From contig CM068585.1 of assembly GCA_035048485.1 (NCBI GenBank), positions 179,001-243,000 on the forward strand: a stretch of 64,000 bases of DNA, written 5' to 3'. A program made the translations under genes and the position numbers. Each line of letters begins with the position of its first letter. Position 1 is the first letter of the stretch. The stretch is from Pteria penguin. Its lineage: Eukaryota > Mollusca > Bivalvia > Pterioida > Pteriidae. Below are positions 1-15,600 of the stretch, piece after piece. The notes below the pieces were generated by a model that was not told the DNA's origin, searched no databases, and worked only from the letters and a program-made list of their open reading frames with translations.

Positions 1-3000
1 ACGGCCAAGTGGTTGAATATTGGACCGATGTGATCGTTCAAGTGGCGGAATATTTGACCGACATGATCGTCTAAGGTGGCCGATTATTTTACATACATGA
101 TAGGCGAAGTTATGGAATATCTGACCGACATGATCGGGCATGTGGCGGAATATTTGACCGACATAATCGTCCAAGTGGCGGAATATTTGACCGACATGGT
201 CGTCCAAGTGGCGGAATATTTGACCGACATGATCCTCCAAATGATAGAATATTTGACCGACATGATCGGACCAGTGGTGGAATATTTGAGCGACATGATC
301 GGAAATGTGGCAGAATAGTTGACCTACATGATCGGGCATGGTGGCGGATTATTTTACATACATGATCGGCGAAGTTGTGGAATATTTGACCGACATGATC
401 GGAAAAGTAGCGGAATATTTGACCGACATGATCGACCAAGAGGCGGAATATTTGACCGACATGATCGTCCAAGTGGCAGAATATTTGCCTAGATGATCGG
501 ACAAATGACATAATATTTGACCGACATGATCGGACAAGTGGTGGAATATTTGAGCGACATGATCGACCAAGAGGCGGAATATTTGACCGACATGATCGTC
601 CAAGTGGCAGAATATTTGACTGACATGATCGGCCAAGTGGCGGAATATTTGATCGACATGATCGACCAAGAGGCGGAAAATTTGACCTGCATGATCGGGC
701 AAGGTGGCGGATTATTTTACATACATGATCGGCGAAGTTGTGGAATATTTGACCGACATGATCGGACAAGTGGTGGAATATTTGACCGACATGCTCGACC
801 AAGAGGCGGAATATTTGACCGACATGATCGTCCAAGTGGCAGAATATTTGCCTAGATGATCGGACAAATGACAGAATATTTGACCGACATGATCGGACAA
901 GTGGTGGAGTATTTGAGCGACATAATCGGACATGTGGCAAAATAGTTGACCTACATGATCGGGCATGGTGGTGGATTATTTTACATACATGATCGGCGAA
1001 GTTGTGGAATATTTGACCGACATGATTGGACAAGTAGAGGAATATTTGACCGACATCATCGTCCTAGTGGCGGAATATTTGACCGACATGATCGTCCAAG
1101 TGGCAGAATATTTGCCTAAATGATCGGACAAATGACATAATATTTGACCGACATGATCGGACAAGTGGTGGAGTATTTAGGCGACATGATCGGACATGTG
1201 GCAGAATAGTTGACCTACATGATCGACAAAAAGGCGCAATATTTGACCGACATGATCGTCCAAGTGGCGGAATATTTGACCGACATGATCGTCCAAGTGG
1301 CAGAACGTTTGCCTAGATGATCGGACAAATGGCATAATATTTGACCGACATGATCGGCCAAGTGGCGGAATACTTGACCGACATGATCGTCCAATTGGCG
1401 TAATATTTGATCGACATGATCGACCAAGAGGCGGAAAATTTGACCTACATGATCGGGTAAGGTGGCGGATTATTTTACATACATGATCGGCGAAGTTGTG
1501 GAATATTTGACCGACATGACAAGTGGTGGAATATTTGACCGACATGCTCGACCAAGAGGCGGAATATTTGACCGACATGATCGTCCAAGTGGCAGAATAT
1601 TTGACTGACATGATCGGCCAAGTGGCGGAATACTTGACCGACATGATCGTCCAAGTGGCGGAATATTTGATCGACAAGATCGACCATGTGGCAGAATAGT
1701 TGACCTACATGATCGGGCATGGTGGCGGATTAATTTACATTCATGATCGGCGAAGTTGTGGAATATTTGACCGACATGATCGGACAAGTGGTGGAATATT
1801 TGACCGACATGCTCGACCAAGAGCCGGAATATTTGACCGACATGATCGTCCAAGTGGCAGAATATTTGACTGACATGATCGTCCAAGTGGCGGAAAATTT
1901 GACCTGCATGATCGTGCAAGGTGTCGGATTATTTTACATACATGATGGGCGAAGTTGTGGAATATATGACCGACATGATCGGGCAAATGGTGGAATATAT
2001 GACCAACATGATGGGACATATGGCGGAATATATGACCGACAAGATCGTCCAAGTGGCGGAATATTTGACCGACATGATCGTCCCAGTGGCGGAATATTTG
2101 ACCGACATGATCGTGCAAGTCGCAGAATATTTGCCTAGATGATCGGACAAATGACAGAATAGATGACCAACATGATCGGACATATCGCGGAATATATGAC
2201 CGACAAGATCGTCCAAGTGGCGGAATATATGACCGATATGATCGTCCAAGTGGCGGAATATTTGACCGACATGATCGTCCCAGTGGCGGAATATTTGACC
2301 GACATGATCGTGCAAGTCGCAGAATATTTGACCGACATGATCGGACAAGTGGTGGAATATTTGACCTACATGATAGGGCAAGGTGGCGGATTATTTTACA
2401 TACATGATCGGCGAAGTTGTGGAATATTTGACCGACATGATCGGACAAGTGGTGGAATATTTGACGGACATGTTCGACCAAGATGCGGAGTATTTGACCG
2501 ACATGATCGTGCAAGTCGCAGAATATTTGACCGACATGATCGGACAAGTGGTGGAATATTTGACCTACATGATCGGGCAAGGTGGCGGATTATTTTACAT
2601 ACATGATCGGCGAAGTTGTGGAATATTTGACCGACATGATCGGACAAGTGGTGGAATATTTGACGGACATGTTCGACCAAGATTCGGAATATTTGACCGA
2701 CATGATCGGTCAAGTGGCGGAATCCTTGACCGACTTGATCGTCCAAGTGGCGGAATATTTGTCCGACATGAACATCCAAGTAGCGGAATATTTGACCGAC
2801 ATGATCGTCCAAGTGGCAGAATATTTGCCTAGATGATCGGACAAATGACAGAATATTTGACCGACATCATCGGACAAGAGGTGGAATATTTGAGCGACAT
2901 GATCGGACATGTGACAGAATAGTTGACCTACATGATCGGGCATTTTGGCGGATTATTTTACATACATGATAGGCGAAGTTGTGGAATATTTGACCGACAT

Positions 3001-6000
3001 CATCGTCCAAGTGGCGGAATATTTGACCAACATGATCGTCAAAGTGGCAGAATATTTGCCTAGATGATCGGACAAATGACAGAATATTTGACCGACATGA
3101 TTGGACAAGTGGTGGAATATTTGAGCGACATGATCGGACATGTGGCAGAATAGTTGACCTACATGATCGGGCATGGTGGCGGATTAATTTGAATACTTGA
3201 TCGGCGAAGTTGTGGAATATTTGACCGACATCATCGGACAAGTGGTGGAATATTTGACGAACTTGATCGTCCAAGTGGCGGAATACTTGACCGACATGAT
3301 CGTGCAAGTGGCGGAATATTTGACCGACATGATCGGCCAAGTGGTGGAATACTTGACCGACATGATCGTCCAAGTGGCGGAATATTTGACCGACATGATC
3401 GAACAAAGTGGCAGAATATTTGACCGACATGATCGTCCAAGTGGCGGAATATTTGACCGACATGATCGGCCAAGTGGTGGAATACTTGACAGACATGATC
3501 GTCCAAGTGGCGGAATATTTGACCGACATGATCGAACAAAGTGGCAGAATATTTGACTGACATGATCGTCCAAGTGGCGGAATATTTGACCGACATGATC
3601 GAACAAAGTGGCAGAATATTTGACTGACATGATCGTCCAAGTGGCGGAATATTTGACCGACATGATCGGCCAAGTCGTGGAATACTTGAACGACATGATC
3701 GTCCGAGTGGCGGAATATTTGACCAACATGATCGAACAAAGTGGCAGAATATTTGACCGACATGATCGTCCAAGTGGCGGAATATTTGACCGACATCATC
3801 GTCCAAATGGACGGAATATTTGACCGACATCATCGTCAAGGTGGCGGAATAGTTGACCTACATGATCGGGCAAAGTGGCGGATTATTTTTCATGCATGAT
3901 CGGCGACGTTGTGGAATATTTGAGCGACATGATCGGACAAATGACATAATATTTGACCGACATGATCGGACAAGTGGCAGAATATTTGACCAACATGATC
4001 CTCTAAGTGGCGGAAAATTTTAAAGACATGATCGGACATGTGGCGGAATATTTGACCAACATGATCGAACAAGGTGTCGGAAAATTTGACCTACATCATC
4101 GGGCAAGGTGGTGGAGTATTTTACATACATGTATATGATCGGCGAAGTTGTGGAATATTTGACCGATATGATGGGGCAAGTGGTGGAATATATGACCAAC
4201 ATGATCGGCCAAGTGGCGGAATATTTGGCCAACATGATCGGACATGTGGCGGAATATATAACCGACATGATCGTCCAAGTGGCGGAATATTTGACCGACA
4301 TGATCGTCCAAGTGGCAGAATATTTGCCTAGATGATTGCACAAATGACAGAAAATTTGACCGACATGATCGGACAACTGGTGGAATATTTAAGCGACATG
4401 ATCGGACATGGGGCAGAATAGTTGACCTACATGATCGGGCATGGTGGTGGATTATTTTACATACATGATCGGCGAAGTTTAAGGAATATTTGACCGACAT
4501 AATGGGACATATGGTGGAATATATGACCAACATCATCGGACATGTGGCGGAATATATGACCGACGTGATCGTCCAATTGGCGGAATATTTGACCGACATG
4601 ATCGTCCAAGTGGCGGAATATTTGAACGATATGATCGTCCAAGTGACAGAATATTTGCCTAGATGATCGGACAAATGACGGAATATTTGACAGACATGAT
4701 CGTGCAAGTGGCAGAATATTTGACTGACATGATCGTCCAAGTGGTGGAATATTTCACCGACATGATCGTCCAAGTGGCAGAATATTTGCCTAGATGATCG
4801 GAGAAATGACAAAATATTTGACCGACATGATCGGACAAGTGGCGGAATATTTGAGCGACATGATCGGACATATGGTGTAATATATGACCAACATCATCGG
4901 ACATGTGGCGGAATATATGACCGACGTGATCGTCCAAGTGGCGGAATATTTGACCGAAATGATCGTCCAAGTGGCGGAATATTTGACCGACATCATCGTG
5001 CAAGTGGCAGAATATTTGACTAGATGATCGGACAAATAACAAAATATTTGACCGACATGATCGGACAGGTGGTGGAATATTTGAGCGACATGATCGGACA
5101 TGTGGCAGAATAGTTGACCTACATGATCGGGCATGGTGGCGGATTAATTTGAATACATGATCGGCGAAGTTGTGGAATATTTGACCGACATGATCGGACA
5201 AGTGGTGGAATATTTGACCGACATCATCGGACAAGTGGTGGAATATTTGACGGACTTGATCGTCCAAGTGGCGGAATACTTGACCGACATGATCGTGCAA
5301 ATGATAGAATATTTGCCTAGATGATCGGACAAGTGGTGGAATATTTTAGCGACATGATCGGACATGGGGCAGAATAGTTGACCTACATGATCGGGCATGG
5401 TGGCGGATTATTTTACATACATGATTGGCGAAGTTTAAGGAATATTTGACCGACATAATCGGACAAGTGGTGGAATATTTGACCGACATGATCGAACAAG
5501 GTGGCGGAATAGTTGACCTACATGATCGGGCAAAGTGGCGGATTATTTTACATACATGATCGGCGACGTTGTGGAATATTTGAGCGACATGATCGGACAA
5601 ATGACATAATATTTGACCGACATGATCGGACAAGGTGGCGGAATATTTGACCTACATGATCGGGCAAGGTGGTGAAGTATTTTACATACATGTACATGAT
5701 CGGCGAAGTTGTGGAATATTTGACCGATATGATCGGGCAAGTGATGGAATATATGACCAACATGATCGGCCAAGTGGCGGAATATTTGGCCGACATGATG
5801 GGACATGTCGCGGAATATATAACCGACATGATCGTCCAATTGGCGGAATATTTGACCGACATGATCGTCCAAGTGGCAGAATATTTGCCTAGATGATCGG
5901 ACAAAGGACAGAATATTTGACCGACATGATCGGACAACTGGTGGAATATTTAAGCGACATGATCGGACATGGGGCAGAATAGTTGACCTACATGATCGGG

Positions 6001-9000
6001 CATGGTGGCGGATTATTTTACATACATGGTCGGCGAAGTTTAAGGAATATTTGACCGACATAATGGGACATATGGTGGAATATATGACCAACATCATCGG
6101 ACATGTGGCGGAATATATGACCGACGTGATCGTCCAAGTAGCGGAATATTTGACCGACATGATCGTCCAAGTGGCGGAATATTTGACCGATATGATCGTC
6201 CAAGTGGCAGAATATTTGCATAGATGATCGGACAAATGACAGAATATTTGACCGACATGATCGTGCAAGTGGCAGAATATTTGACTGACATGATCGTCCA
6301 AGTGGCGGAATATTTGACAGACATGATCGGAGAAGTGATGGAATATTTGATATTTGACCGACATGATCGAACAAGGCGGCGGAATAGTTGACCTACATGA
6401 TCTGGGAAAGTGGCTGATTATTTTACATACATGATCGGCGACGTTGTGGAATATTTGAGCGACATGATCGGACAAATGACATAATATTTGACCGACATGA
6501 TCGGACCAGTGGCAGAATATTTGACCAACATGATCCTCTAAGTGACGGAAAATTTTAATGACAGGATCGGACATGTGGCGGAATATTTGTCCGACATGAT
6601 CGAACAAGGTGGCGTGATATCTGACCTACATGATCGGGCAAGGTGGCGGATTATTTTGCATACATGATCGGCGAAGTTGTGGAATATTTGACCGACATGA
6701 TCGGACAACTGGCGGAATATTTGATTGACATGATCGTCCAAGTAGCGGAATATTTGACCGACATGATCGTCCAAGTGGCAGAATATTTGCCTAGATGATC
6801 GGACAAATGACAGAATATTTGACGGACATCATCGGACAAGTGGTGGAATAATTGAGCGACATGATCGGACATCGGGCTGAATAGTTGACCTACATGATCG
6901 GGCGTGGTGGCGGATTACTTTACATACATGATCGGCGAAGTTTAAGGAATATTTGACCGACATGATCGTCCAAGTGGCAAAATATTTGCCTAGATGATCG
7001 GACAAATGACAGAATATTTGACCGACATGATCGGACATGTGGCAGAGTATTTGAGCTACATGATCGGACAAGTGGCAGAATAGTTGATGTATATGATCGG
7101 GCAAGGTGGCGGATTATTTTACATACATGATCGGCGAAGTTGTGGAATATTTGACCGACATGATCGGACAAGTGGCGGAATATTTGACTGACACGATCGT
7201 CCAAGTGGCGGAATATTTGACCGACATGATCGTCCAAGTGGCAGAATATTTGCCTAGATGATCGGACAAATGACAGAATATTCTACCGACATGATCGGAC
7301 AGGTGGTTGGATATTTGAGCGACATGATCGGACATGGGGCAGAATAGTTGACCTACATGATCGGGCATGGTGGTGGATTACTTTATCTACATGATCGGCG
7401 AAGTTTAGGAATATTTGACCGACATAAGCGGACAAGTCACGGAATATTTGACCGACATGATCGAACAAGGTGGCGGAATATTTGACCTACATGATCGGGC
7501 AAAGTGGCGGATTATTTTACATACATGATCGGCGACGTTGTGGAATATTTGACCGACATGATCGGACAAATGACATAATATTTGACCGACATGATTGGAC
7601 AATTGGCAGAATATCTGACCAACATGATCCTCTAAGTGGCGGAAAATTTGACTGACATAATCGGACATGTGGCGGAATATTTGACCAACATGATCGAACA
7701 AGGTGGCGGAATATTTGACCTACATGATCGGGCAAAGTGGCTGATTATTTTACATACATGATCGGCGAAGTTGTGGAATATTTGAACGACATCATCGAGT
7801 ATGTGGCGGAATATATGACCAACATGATCGTCCAAGTGGTGGAATATTTAAGCGACATGATCGGAAATGTGGCAAAATAGTTGACCTACATGATCGGGCA
7901 TGGTGTCGGATTCCTTTACATACATGATCGGCGAAGATGTGGAATATTTGACCAACATGATCGTACAAGTGGTGGAATATTTGACCGACATGATCGTCCA
8001 AGTGGCGGAATATTTGCCTAGATGATCGTCCAAGTGGCGCAATATTTGACCGACATGATCGTCCAAGTGGCAGAATATTTGCCTTGATGATCGGACAAAT
8101 GACAGAATATTTGACCGACATGATCGGACATGTGGCGGAATATATGACCGACATGATCGGACAAGTGGCGGAATAGTTTACCTACATGATCGGGCATGGG
8201 GGCGGATTATTTTACATACGTGATCGGCGAAGTTGAGGAATATTTGACCGACATGATCGGGCAAGTGGCGGAATATATGACCAACAGGATCGGCCAAGTG
8301 GCGGAATATTTCGCCGACATGATCGGACATGTGGTGGAATATATGACCGACATGATCGTCCAAGTGGCGGAATATTTGACCGACATGATCGTCCAAGTGG
8401 CGGAATATTTGACCGACATGATCGTGCAAGTGGCAGAATATTTGCCTAGATGATTGGACAAATGACAGAATATTTGACCGACATGATCGGACAAGTGGTG
8501 GAATATTTGAGCGACATGATCGGACTTCTGGCAGAATAGTTGAACTACATGATCGGGCATGGTCGCGGATTATTTTACATACATGAGCAGCGAAGTTGTG
8601 GAATATTTGACCGACATGATCGCACAAATGGTGGAATACTTGACCGACATGATCGACCAAGAGGCGGAATATTTGACAGACATGTTCGTCCAAGTGGCGA
8701 AATTTTTGACCGACCTGATCCGCCAAGTGCCGGAATACTTGACCGACATCATCGTCCAAGTGGCAGAATAGTTGACCGACATGATCTAACAAGGTGGCGG
8801 AATATTTGCCTAGATGATCGGACAAATGACAGAATATTCTACCGACATGATCGGACAAGTGGTGGGATATTTGAGCGACATGATCGGACATGGGGCAGAA
8901 TAGTTGACCTACATGATCGGGCATGGTGGCGGATTACTTTATCTACATGATCGGCGAAGTTTAGAAATATTTAAAAGACATAAGCGGACAAGTGGTGGAA

Positions 9001-9099
9001 TATTTGACCGACATGATCGAACAAGGTGGCGGAATATTTGACCTACATGATCGGGCAAAGCGGCGAATTATTTTACATACATGATCGCCGACGTTGTGG

Positions 9100-10440
9100 A
9101 ATATTTGACCGACATGATCGGACAAATGACATAATATTTGACCAACATGATTGGACAAGTGGCAGAATATTTGACCAACATGATCCTCTAAGTGGCGGAA
9201 AATTTGACTGACGTAATCGAACATGTGGCGGAATATTTGATCAACATGATCGAACAAGTTGGCGGAATATTTGACCTACATGATCGGGCAAGGTGGCTGA
9301 TTATTTTACATACATGATCGGCGAAGTTGTGGAATATTTGACCGACATGATCGAGTATGTGGCGGAATATATGACCAACATGATCGTCCAAGTGGTGGAA
9401 TATTTAAGCGACATGATCCGACATGTGGCCAAATAGTTGACCTACATGATCGGGCATGGTGTCGGATTCCTTTACATACATGATCGGCGAAGTTGTGGAA
9501 TATTTGACCAACATGATCGTACAAGTGGTGGAATATTTGACCGACATGATCATCCAAGGGGCGGAATATTTGCCTAGATGATCGTCCAAGTGGCAGAATA
9601 TTTGCCTTGATGATCGGACAAATGACAGAATATTTGACCGACATGATCGGACATGTGGCGGAATATATGACCGACATGATCGGACAACTGGCGGAATAGT
9701 TGACCTACATGATCGGGCATGGTGGCGGATTATTTTACATACATGATCGGCGAAGTTGTGGAATATTTGACCGACATGATCGGACAAATGACATAATATT
9801 TGACCAACATGATTGGACAAGTGGCAGAATATTTGACCAACATGATCCTCTAAGTGGCGGAAAATTTGACTGACATAATCGAACATGTGGCGGAATATTT
9901 GATCAACATGATCGAACAAGTTGGCGGAATATTTGACCTACATGATCGGGCAAGGTGGCTGATTATTTTACATACATGATCGGCGAAGTTGTGGAATATT
10001 TGACCGACATGATCGAGTATGTGGCGGAATATATGACCAACATGATCGTCCAAGTGGTGGAATATTTAAGCGACATGATCCGACATGTGGCCAAATAGTT
10101 GACCTACATGATCGGGCATGGTGTCGGATTCCTTTACATACATGATCGGCGAAGTTGTGGAATATTTGACCAACATGATCGTACAAGTGGTGGAATATTT
10201 GACCGACATGATCATCCAAGGGGCGGAATATTTGCCTAGATGATCGTCCAAGTGGCAGAATATTTGCCTTGATGATCGGACAAATGACAGAATATTTGAC
10301 CGACATGATCGGACATGTGGCGGAATATATGACCGACATGATCGGACAAGTGGCGGAATAGTTGACCTACATGATCGGGCATGGTGGCGGATTATTTTAC
10401 ATACATGATCGGCGAAGTTGTGGAATATTTGACCGACATG
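9100..10440. repeat. 662-bp tandem segmental duplication inside the satellite
   Basis: The stretch around 9149-9710 recurs almost unchanged 662 bases later (9811-10372), including rare variants such as TCCTCTAAGTGG and GAGTATGTGGCGG. A part of the same block appears a third time at about 11265-11565. This indicates recent unequal exchange or amplification of a multi-monomer unit. Confidence 0.9.
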
Positions 10441-13400
10441 ATCGGGCAAGTGGCGGAATATATGACCAACAGGATCGGCCAAGTTGCGGAATATTTCGCC
10501 GACATGATCGGACATGTGGTGGAATATATGACCGACATGAACGTCCAAGTGGCGGAATATTTGACCGACATCATCGTCCAAGTGGCGGAATATTTGACCG
10601 ACATGATCGTGCAAGGGGCAGAATATTTGCCTAGATGATTGGACAAATGACAGAATATTTCACCGACATGATCGGACAAGTGGTGGAATATTTGAGCGAC
10701 ATGATCGGACTTCTGGTAGAATAGTTGACCTACATGATCAGTCATGCTCGAGGATTATTTTACATACATGATCGGCGAAGTTGTGGAATATTTGACTGAC
10801 ATGATCGGACAAGTGGTGGAATACTTGACCGACATGATCGACCAAGAGGCGGAATATTTGACAGACATGATCGTCGAAGTGGCAGAATATTTGACCGACC
10901 TGATCCGCCAAGTGCCGGAATACTTGACCGACATGATCGTCCAAGTGGCAGAATAGTTGACCGACATGATCGAACAAGGTGGCGCAATATTTGACCTACA
11001 TGATCGGGCAAGGTGGCGGATTATTTTATATACATGATCGGCGAAGTTGTGCAATATTTGACCGACATGATCGGGCAAGTGGCGAAATATTTGGGCGACA
11101 TGATCGGACATGTGGTGGAATATATGACCGACATGATAGTCCAAGTGGCGGAATATTTGACCGACATCATCGTCCAAGTGGCGGAATATTTGACCGACAT
11201 GATCGTGCAAGTGGCAGAATATTTGCCTAGATAATTGGACAAATGACAGAATATTTGACCGACATAATCGAACATGTGGCGGAATATTTGATCAACATGA
11301 TCGAACAAGTTGGCGGAATATTTGACCTACATGATCGGGCAAGGTGGCTGATTATTTTACATACATGATCGGCGAAGTTGTGGAATATTTGACCGACATG
11401 ATCGAGTATGTGGCGGAATATATGACCAACATGATCGTCCAAGTGGTGGAATATTTAAGCGACATGATCCGACATGTGGCCAAATAGTTGACCTACATGA
11501 TCGGGCATGGTGTCGGATTCCTTTACATACATGATCGGCGAAGTTGTGGAATATTTGACCAACATGATCGGACAAGTGGTGGAATATTTGACCGACATGA
11601 TCGTCCAAGTGGCGGAATATTTGCCTAGATGATCGGACAAATGACAGAATATTTGACAGACATGATCGGACAAGTGGTGGAATATTTGAGCGACATAATC
11701 GGATATGTGGCAGAACAGTTGACCTACATGATCGGGCATGGTGGCAGATTATTTTACATACTGGATCGGTGAAGTTGTGGAATATTTGACCGACATGATC
11801 GGGCAAGTGGCGAAATATTTGGGCGACATGATCGTAGATGTGGAGGAATATATGACCGACATGATCGTCCAAGTTTCGGAATATTTGACCGACATCATCG
11901 TCCAAGTGGCGGAATATTTGACCGACATGATCGTGCAAGTGGCAGAATATTTGCCTAGATGATCGGACAAATGACAGAATATTTGACAGACATGATCGGA
12001 CAAGTGGTGGAATATTTGAGCGACATAATCGGATATGTGGCAGAACAGTTGACCTACATGATCGGGCATGGTGGCAGATTATTTTACATACTGGATCGGT
12101 GAAGTTGTGGAATATTTGACCGACATGATCGGACAAGTGGTGGAATATTTGACTGACATGAACGACCAAGAGGTGGAATATTTGACAGACATGATCATCC
12201 AAGTGGCGGAATATTTCACCTACATCATCGGAAATGTGGTGGAATATATGAACGACATGATCGCCCAAGTGGCGGAATATTTGACCGACGTCATCGTCGA
12301 AGTGGCGGAATATTTAAGCGACATGATCCGACATGTGGCATAATAGTTGACCTACATGATCGGGCATGGTGGCGGATTACTTTACATACATGATCGGCGA
12401 AGTTGTGGAATATTTGACCAACATGATCGGACAAGTGGTGGAATATTTGACCGACATGATCGTCCAAGTGGCGGAATATTTGCCTAGATGATCGTCCAAG
12501 TGGCGGAATATTTGACCGACATGATCGTCCAAGTGGCAGAATATTTGCTTTGATGATCGGACAAATGACAGAAGATTTGACCGACATGATCGGCCAGTGG
12601 CGGTATATTTGAGCGACATGATCGGACTTCTGGCAGAATAGTTGACCTACATTATCGGGCATGGTGGCGTATTATTTCACATACATGATCGGCGAAGTTG
12701 TGGAATATTTGACCGACATTATCGGACAAGTGGTGGAATTCTTGACCGACATGATCGACCAAGAGGCGGAATATTTGACCGACAGAATCGTCAAAGTGGG
12801 GGAATATTTGACCGACATGATCGGCCAAGTGCCGGAGTATTTCACCGACATGATCGTCCAAGTGGCGGAATTTTTGACCGACATGATCGAACAAGGTGGC
12901 GGAATATTTGACTTACATGATCGGGCAAGGTGGCGGATTATTTAACATACATGATCGGCGAAGTTGTGGAATATTTGACCGACATGATTGGGCAAGTGGC
13001 GAAATATTTGGCCGACATGATCGGACATGTGGCAGAATATATGACGGACATGATAGTCCAAGTAGCGGAATATTTGACCGATATGATCGTCCAAGTGGCG
13101 GAAAATTTGACTGACAGGATCGTGCAAGTGGCAGAATATTTGCCTAGATGATCGGACAAATGACAGAATATTTGACCGACATGATCAGACAAGTGGTGGA
13201 ATATTTGAACGACATGATCGGACTTCTGGCGGAATAGTTAACCTACATGATCGGGCATGGTGGCGGATTACTTTACTTACATGATCGGCGAAGTTGTGGA
13301 ATATTTGACCGACATGATCGGACAAGTGGTGGAATATTTGACCGACATGATCGACCAAGAGGCAGAATCTTTGACCGACATGATCGGACAAGTGCTGGAA

Positions 13401-14044
13401 TATTTGAGCGACATCATCGGACTTCTGGCAGAATAGTTGACCTACATGATCGGGCATAGTGGCGGATTATTTTTCATACATGATCGGCGAAGTTGTGGAA
13501 TATTTGACCGACATGATCGTGCAAGTGGTGGAAGATATGACCAACAGGATCGGCCAAGTGTCGGAATATTTGGCCGACATGATCGGACATGTGGTGGAAT
13601 ATATGACCGACATGATCGTCCAAGTGGCGGAATATATGACCGACATGATCGTCCAAGTGACGGAATATTTGACCGACATCATCGAACAAGGTGGTGGAAT
13701 ATTTGACCTACTTGATTGGGCAAGGTGGCGGATTATTTTACATACATGATCGGCGAAGTTGTAGAATATTTGACCGACATGATCGGGGAAGTGGCGAAAT
13801 ATTTGGCCGACATGATCGTCCAAGTGGCGGAATATTTGAACGACATGATCGTCCAAGTGGCGGAATATTTGAACGACATGATCGTCCAAGTCGCTGAATA
13901 TTTGACCGACATGATTGTGCAAGTGGCAGAATATTTGCCTAGATGATCGGACAAATGATAGAATATTTGACCGACATAATCGGACAAGTGGTGGCATATT
14001 TGAGCGACATGATCGGACATGTGGCAGAATAGTTGACCTACATG

Positions 14045-15600
14045 ATCGGGTATGGTGGCGGATTATTTTACATACTTGATCGGCGAAGTTGTAGAATATT
14101 TGACCAACATGATCGGACAAGTGGTGGAATATTTGACTGACATGATCAACCAAGAGGCGGAATATTTGACCGTCGTGATCGTCCAACTGGCGGAATATTT
14201 GACCGACAGGTTCGGACATGTGGTGGAATATATGACCGACATGATCGTCCAAGTGGCGGAATATTTGGCAGACATGATCGGACATGTGGTGGAATATATG
14301 ACCGACATGATCGCCCAAGTGGCGGAATATATGACCGACATGATCGTCCAAGTGGCGGAAAATTTGACCGACATGATTGTGCAAGGGGTGGAATATTTGA
14401 CCGACATGATAGGCCAAGTGGTGGAATATATGACCAACAGGATCGGCAAGTGGCGGAATATTTGGCCGACATGATCGGACATGTGGTGGAATATGTGACC
14501 GACATCATCGTCCAAGTGGCGGAATATTTGACCGATATCATCGTCCAAGTGGCGGAATATTTGACCGACATGATCGGACAAGTGGTGGAATATTTGACCG
14601 ACATGATCGACCAAGAGGCGGAATATTTGACCGACATGATCGTCCAAGTGGCGGAATATTTGACCCAAAATCATCGTCCAAGTGGTGGAATATTTGACCA
14701 TTATGATCGTGCAAGTAGCAGAATATTTGCCTAGATGATCGGACAAATGACAGAGTATTTGACCGACATGATCGGACAAGTGGTGGAATATTTCAGCGAC
14801 ATGATCGGACATGTGGCAGAATAGTTGACCTACATGATCGGGCATGGTGGCGGATTATTTTACATACTTGATCGGCGAATTTGTAGAATATTTGACCAAC
14901 ATGATGGGACAAGTGGTGGAATATTTGACTGACATGATCAACCAAGAGGCGGAATATTTGACCGACATGATCGTCCAAGTGGCGGAATATTTGACCTACA
15001 TGATCGGACATGTGGTGGAATATATGACCGACATGATCGTCCAGGTGGCGGAATATTTGGCCGACATGATAGGACATGTGGTGGAAAATATGACCGACAT
15101 GATCGTCCAAGTGGCGGAATATATGACCGACATGATCGTCCAAGTGGCGGAAAATTTGACCGACGTGATCGTGCAAGGGTTGCAATATTTGACCGACATG
15201 ATCGGCCAAATGATGGAATATATGAACAACAGGATCGGCCAAGTTGCGGAATATTTGGCCGACATGATCGGACATGTGGTTGAATATATGACCGACATCA
15301 TCGTCCAAGTGGCGGAATATTTGACCGATATCATCGTCCAAGTGGCGGAATATTTGACCGACATAATCGGACAAGTGGTGGAATATTTGACTGACATGAT
15401 CGACCAAGTGGCGGAATATTTGACCGACATGATCGTCCAAGTGGCGGAATATTTGACCCAAAATCATCGTCGAAGTGGTGGAATATTTGACAGACAGGAT
15501 CGTGCAAGTGGCAGAATATTTGCCTAGATGATCGGACAAATGACAGAATATTTGACCGACATGATCGGACAAGAGGCAGAATATTTGACAGACATGATCG
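14045..15600. repeat. 792-bp higher-order repeat, two copies
   Basis: The marker CATACTTGATCGGCGAA and the run of monomers after it recur with an offset of exactly 792 bases (14071 and 14863), which is 24 x 33. Shared rare variants downstream, such as CAACCAAGAGGC and GACCCAAAATCATCGTC, support a block duplication. Confidence 0.85.
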
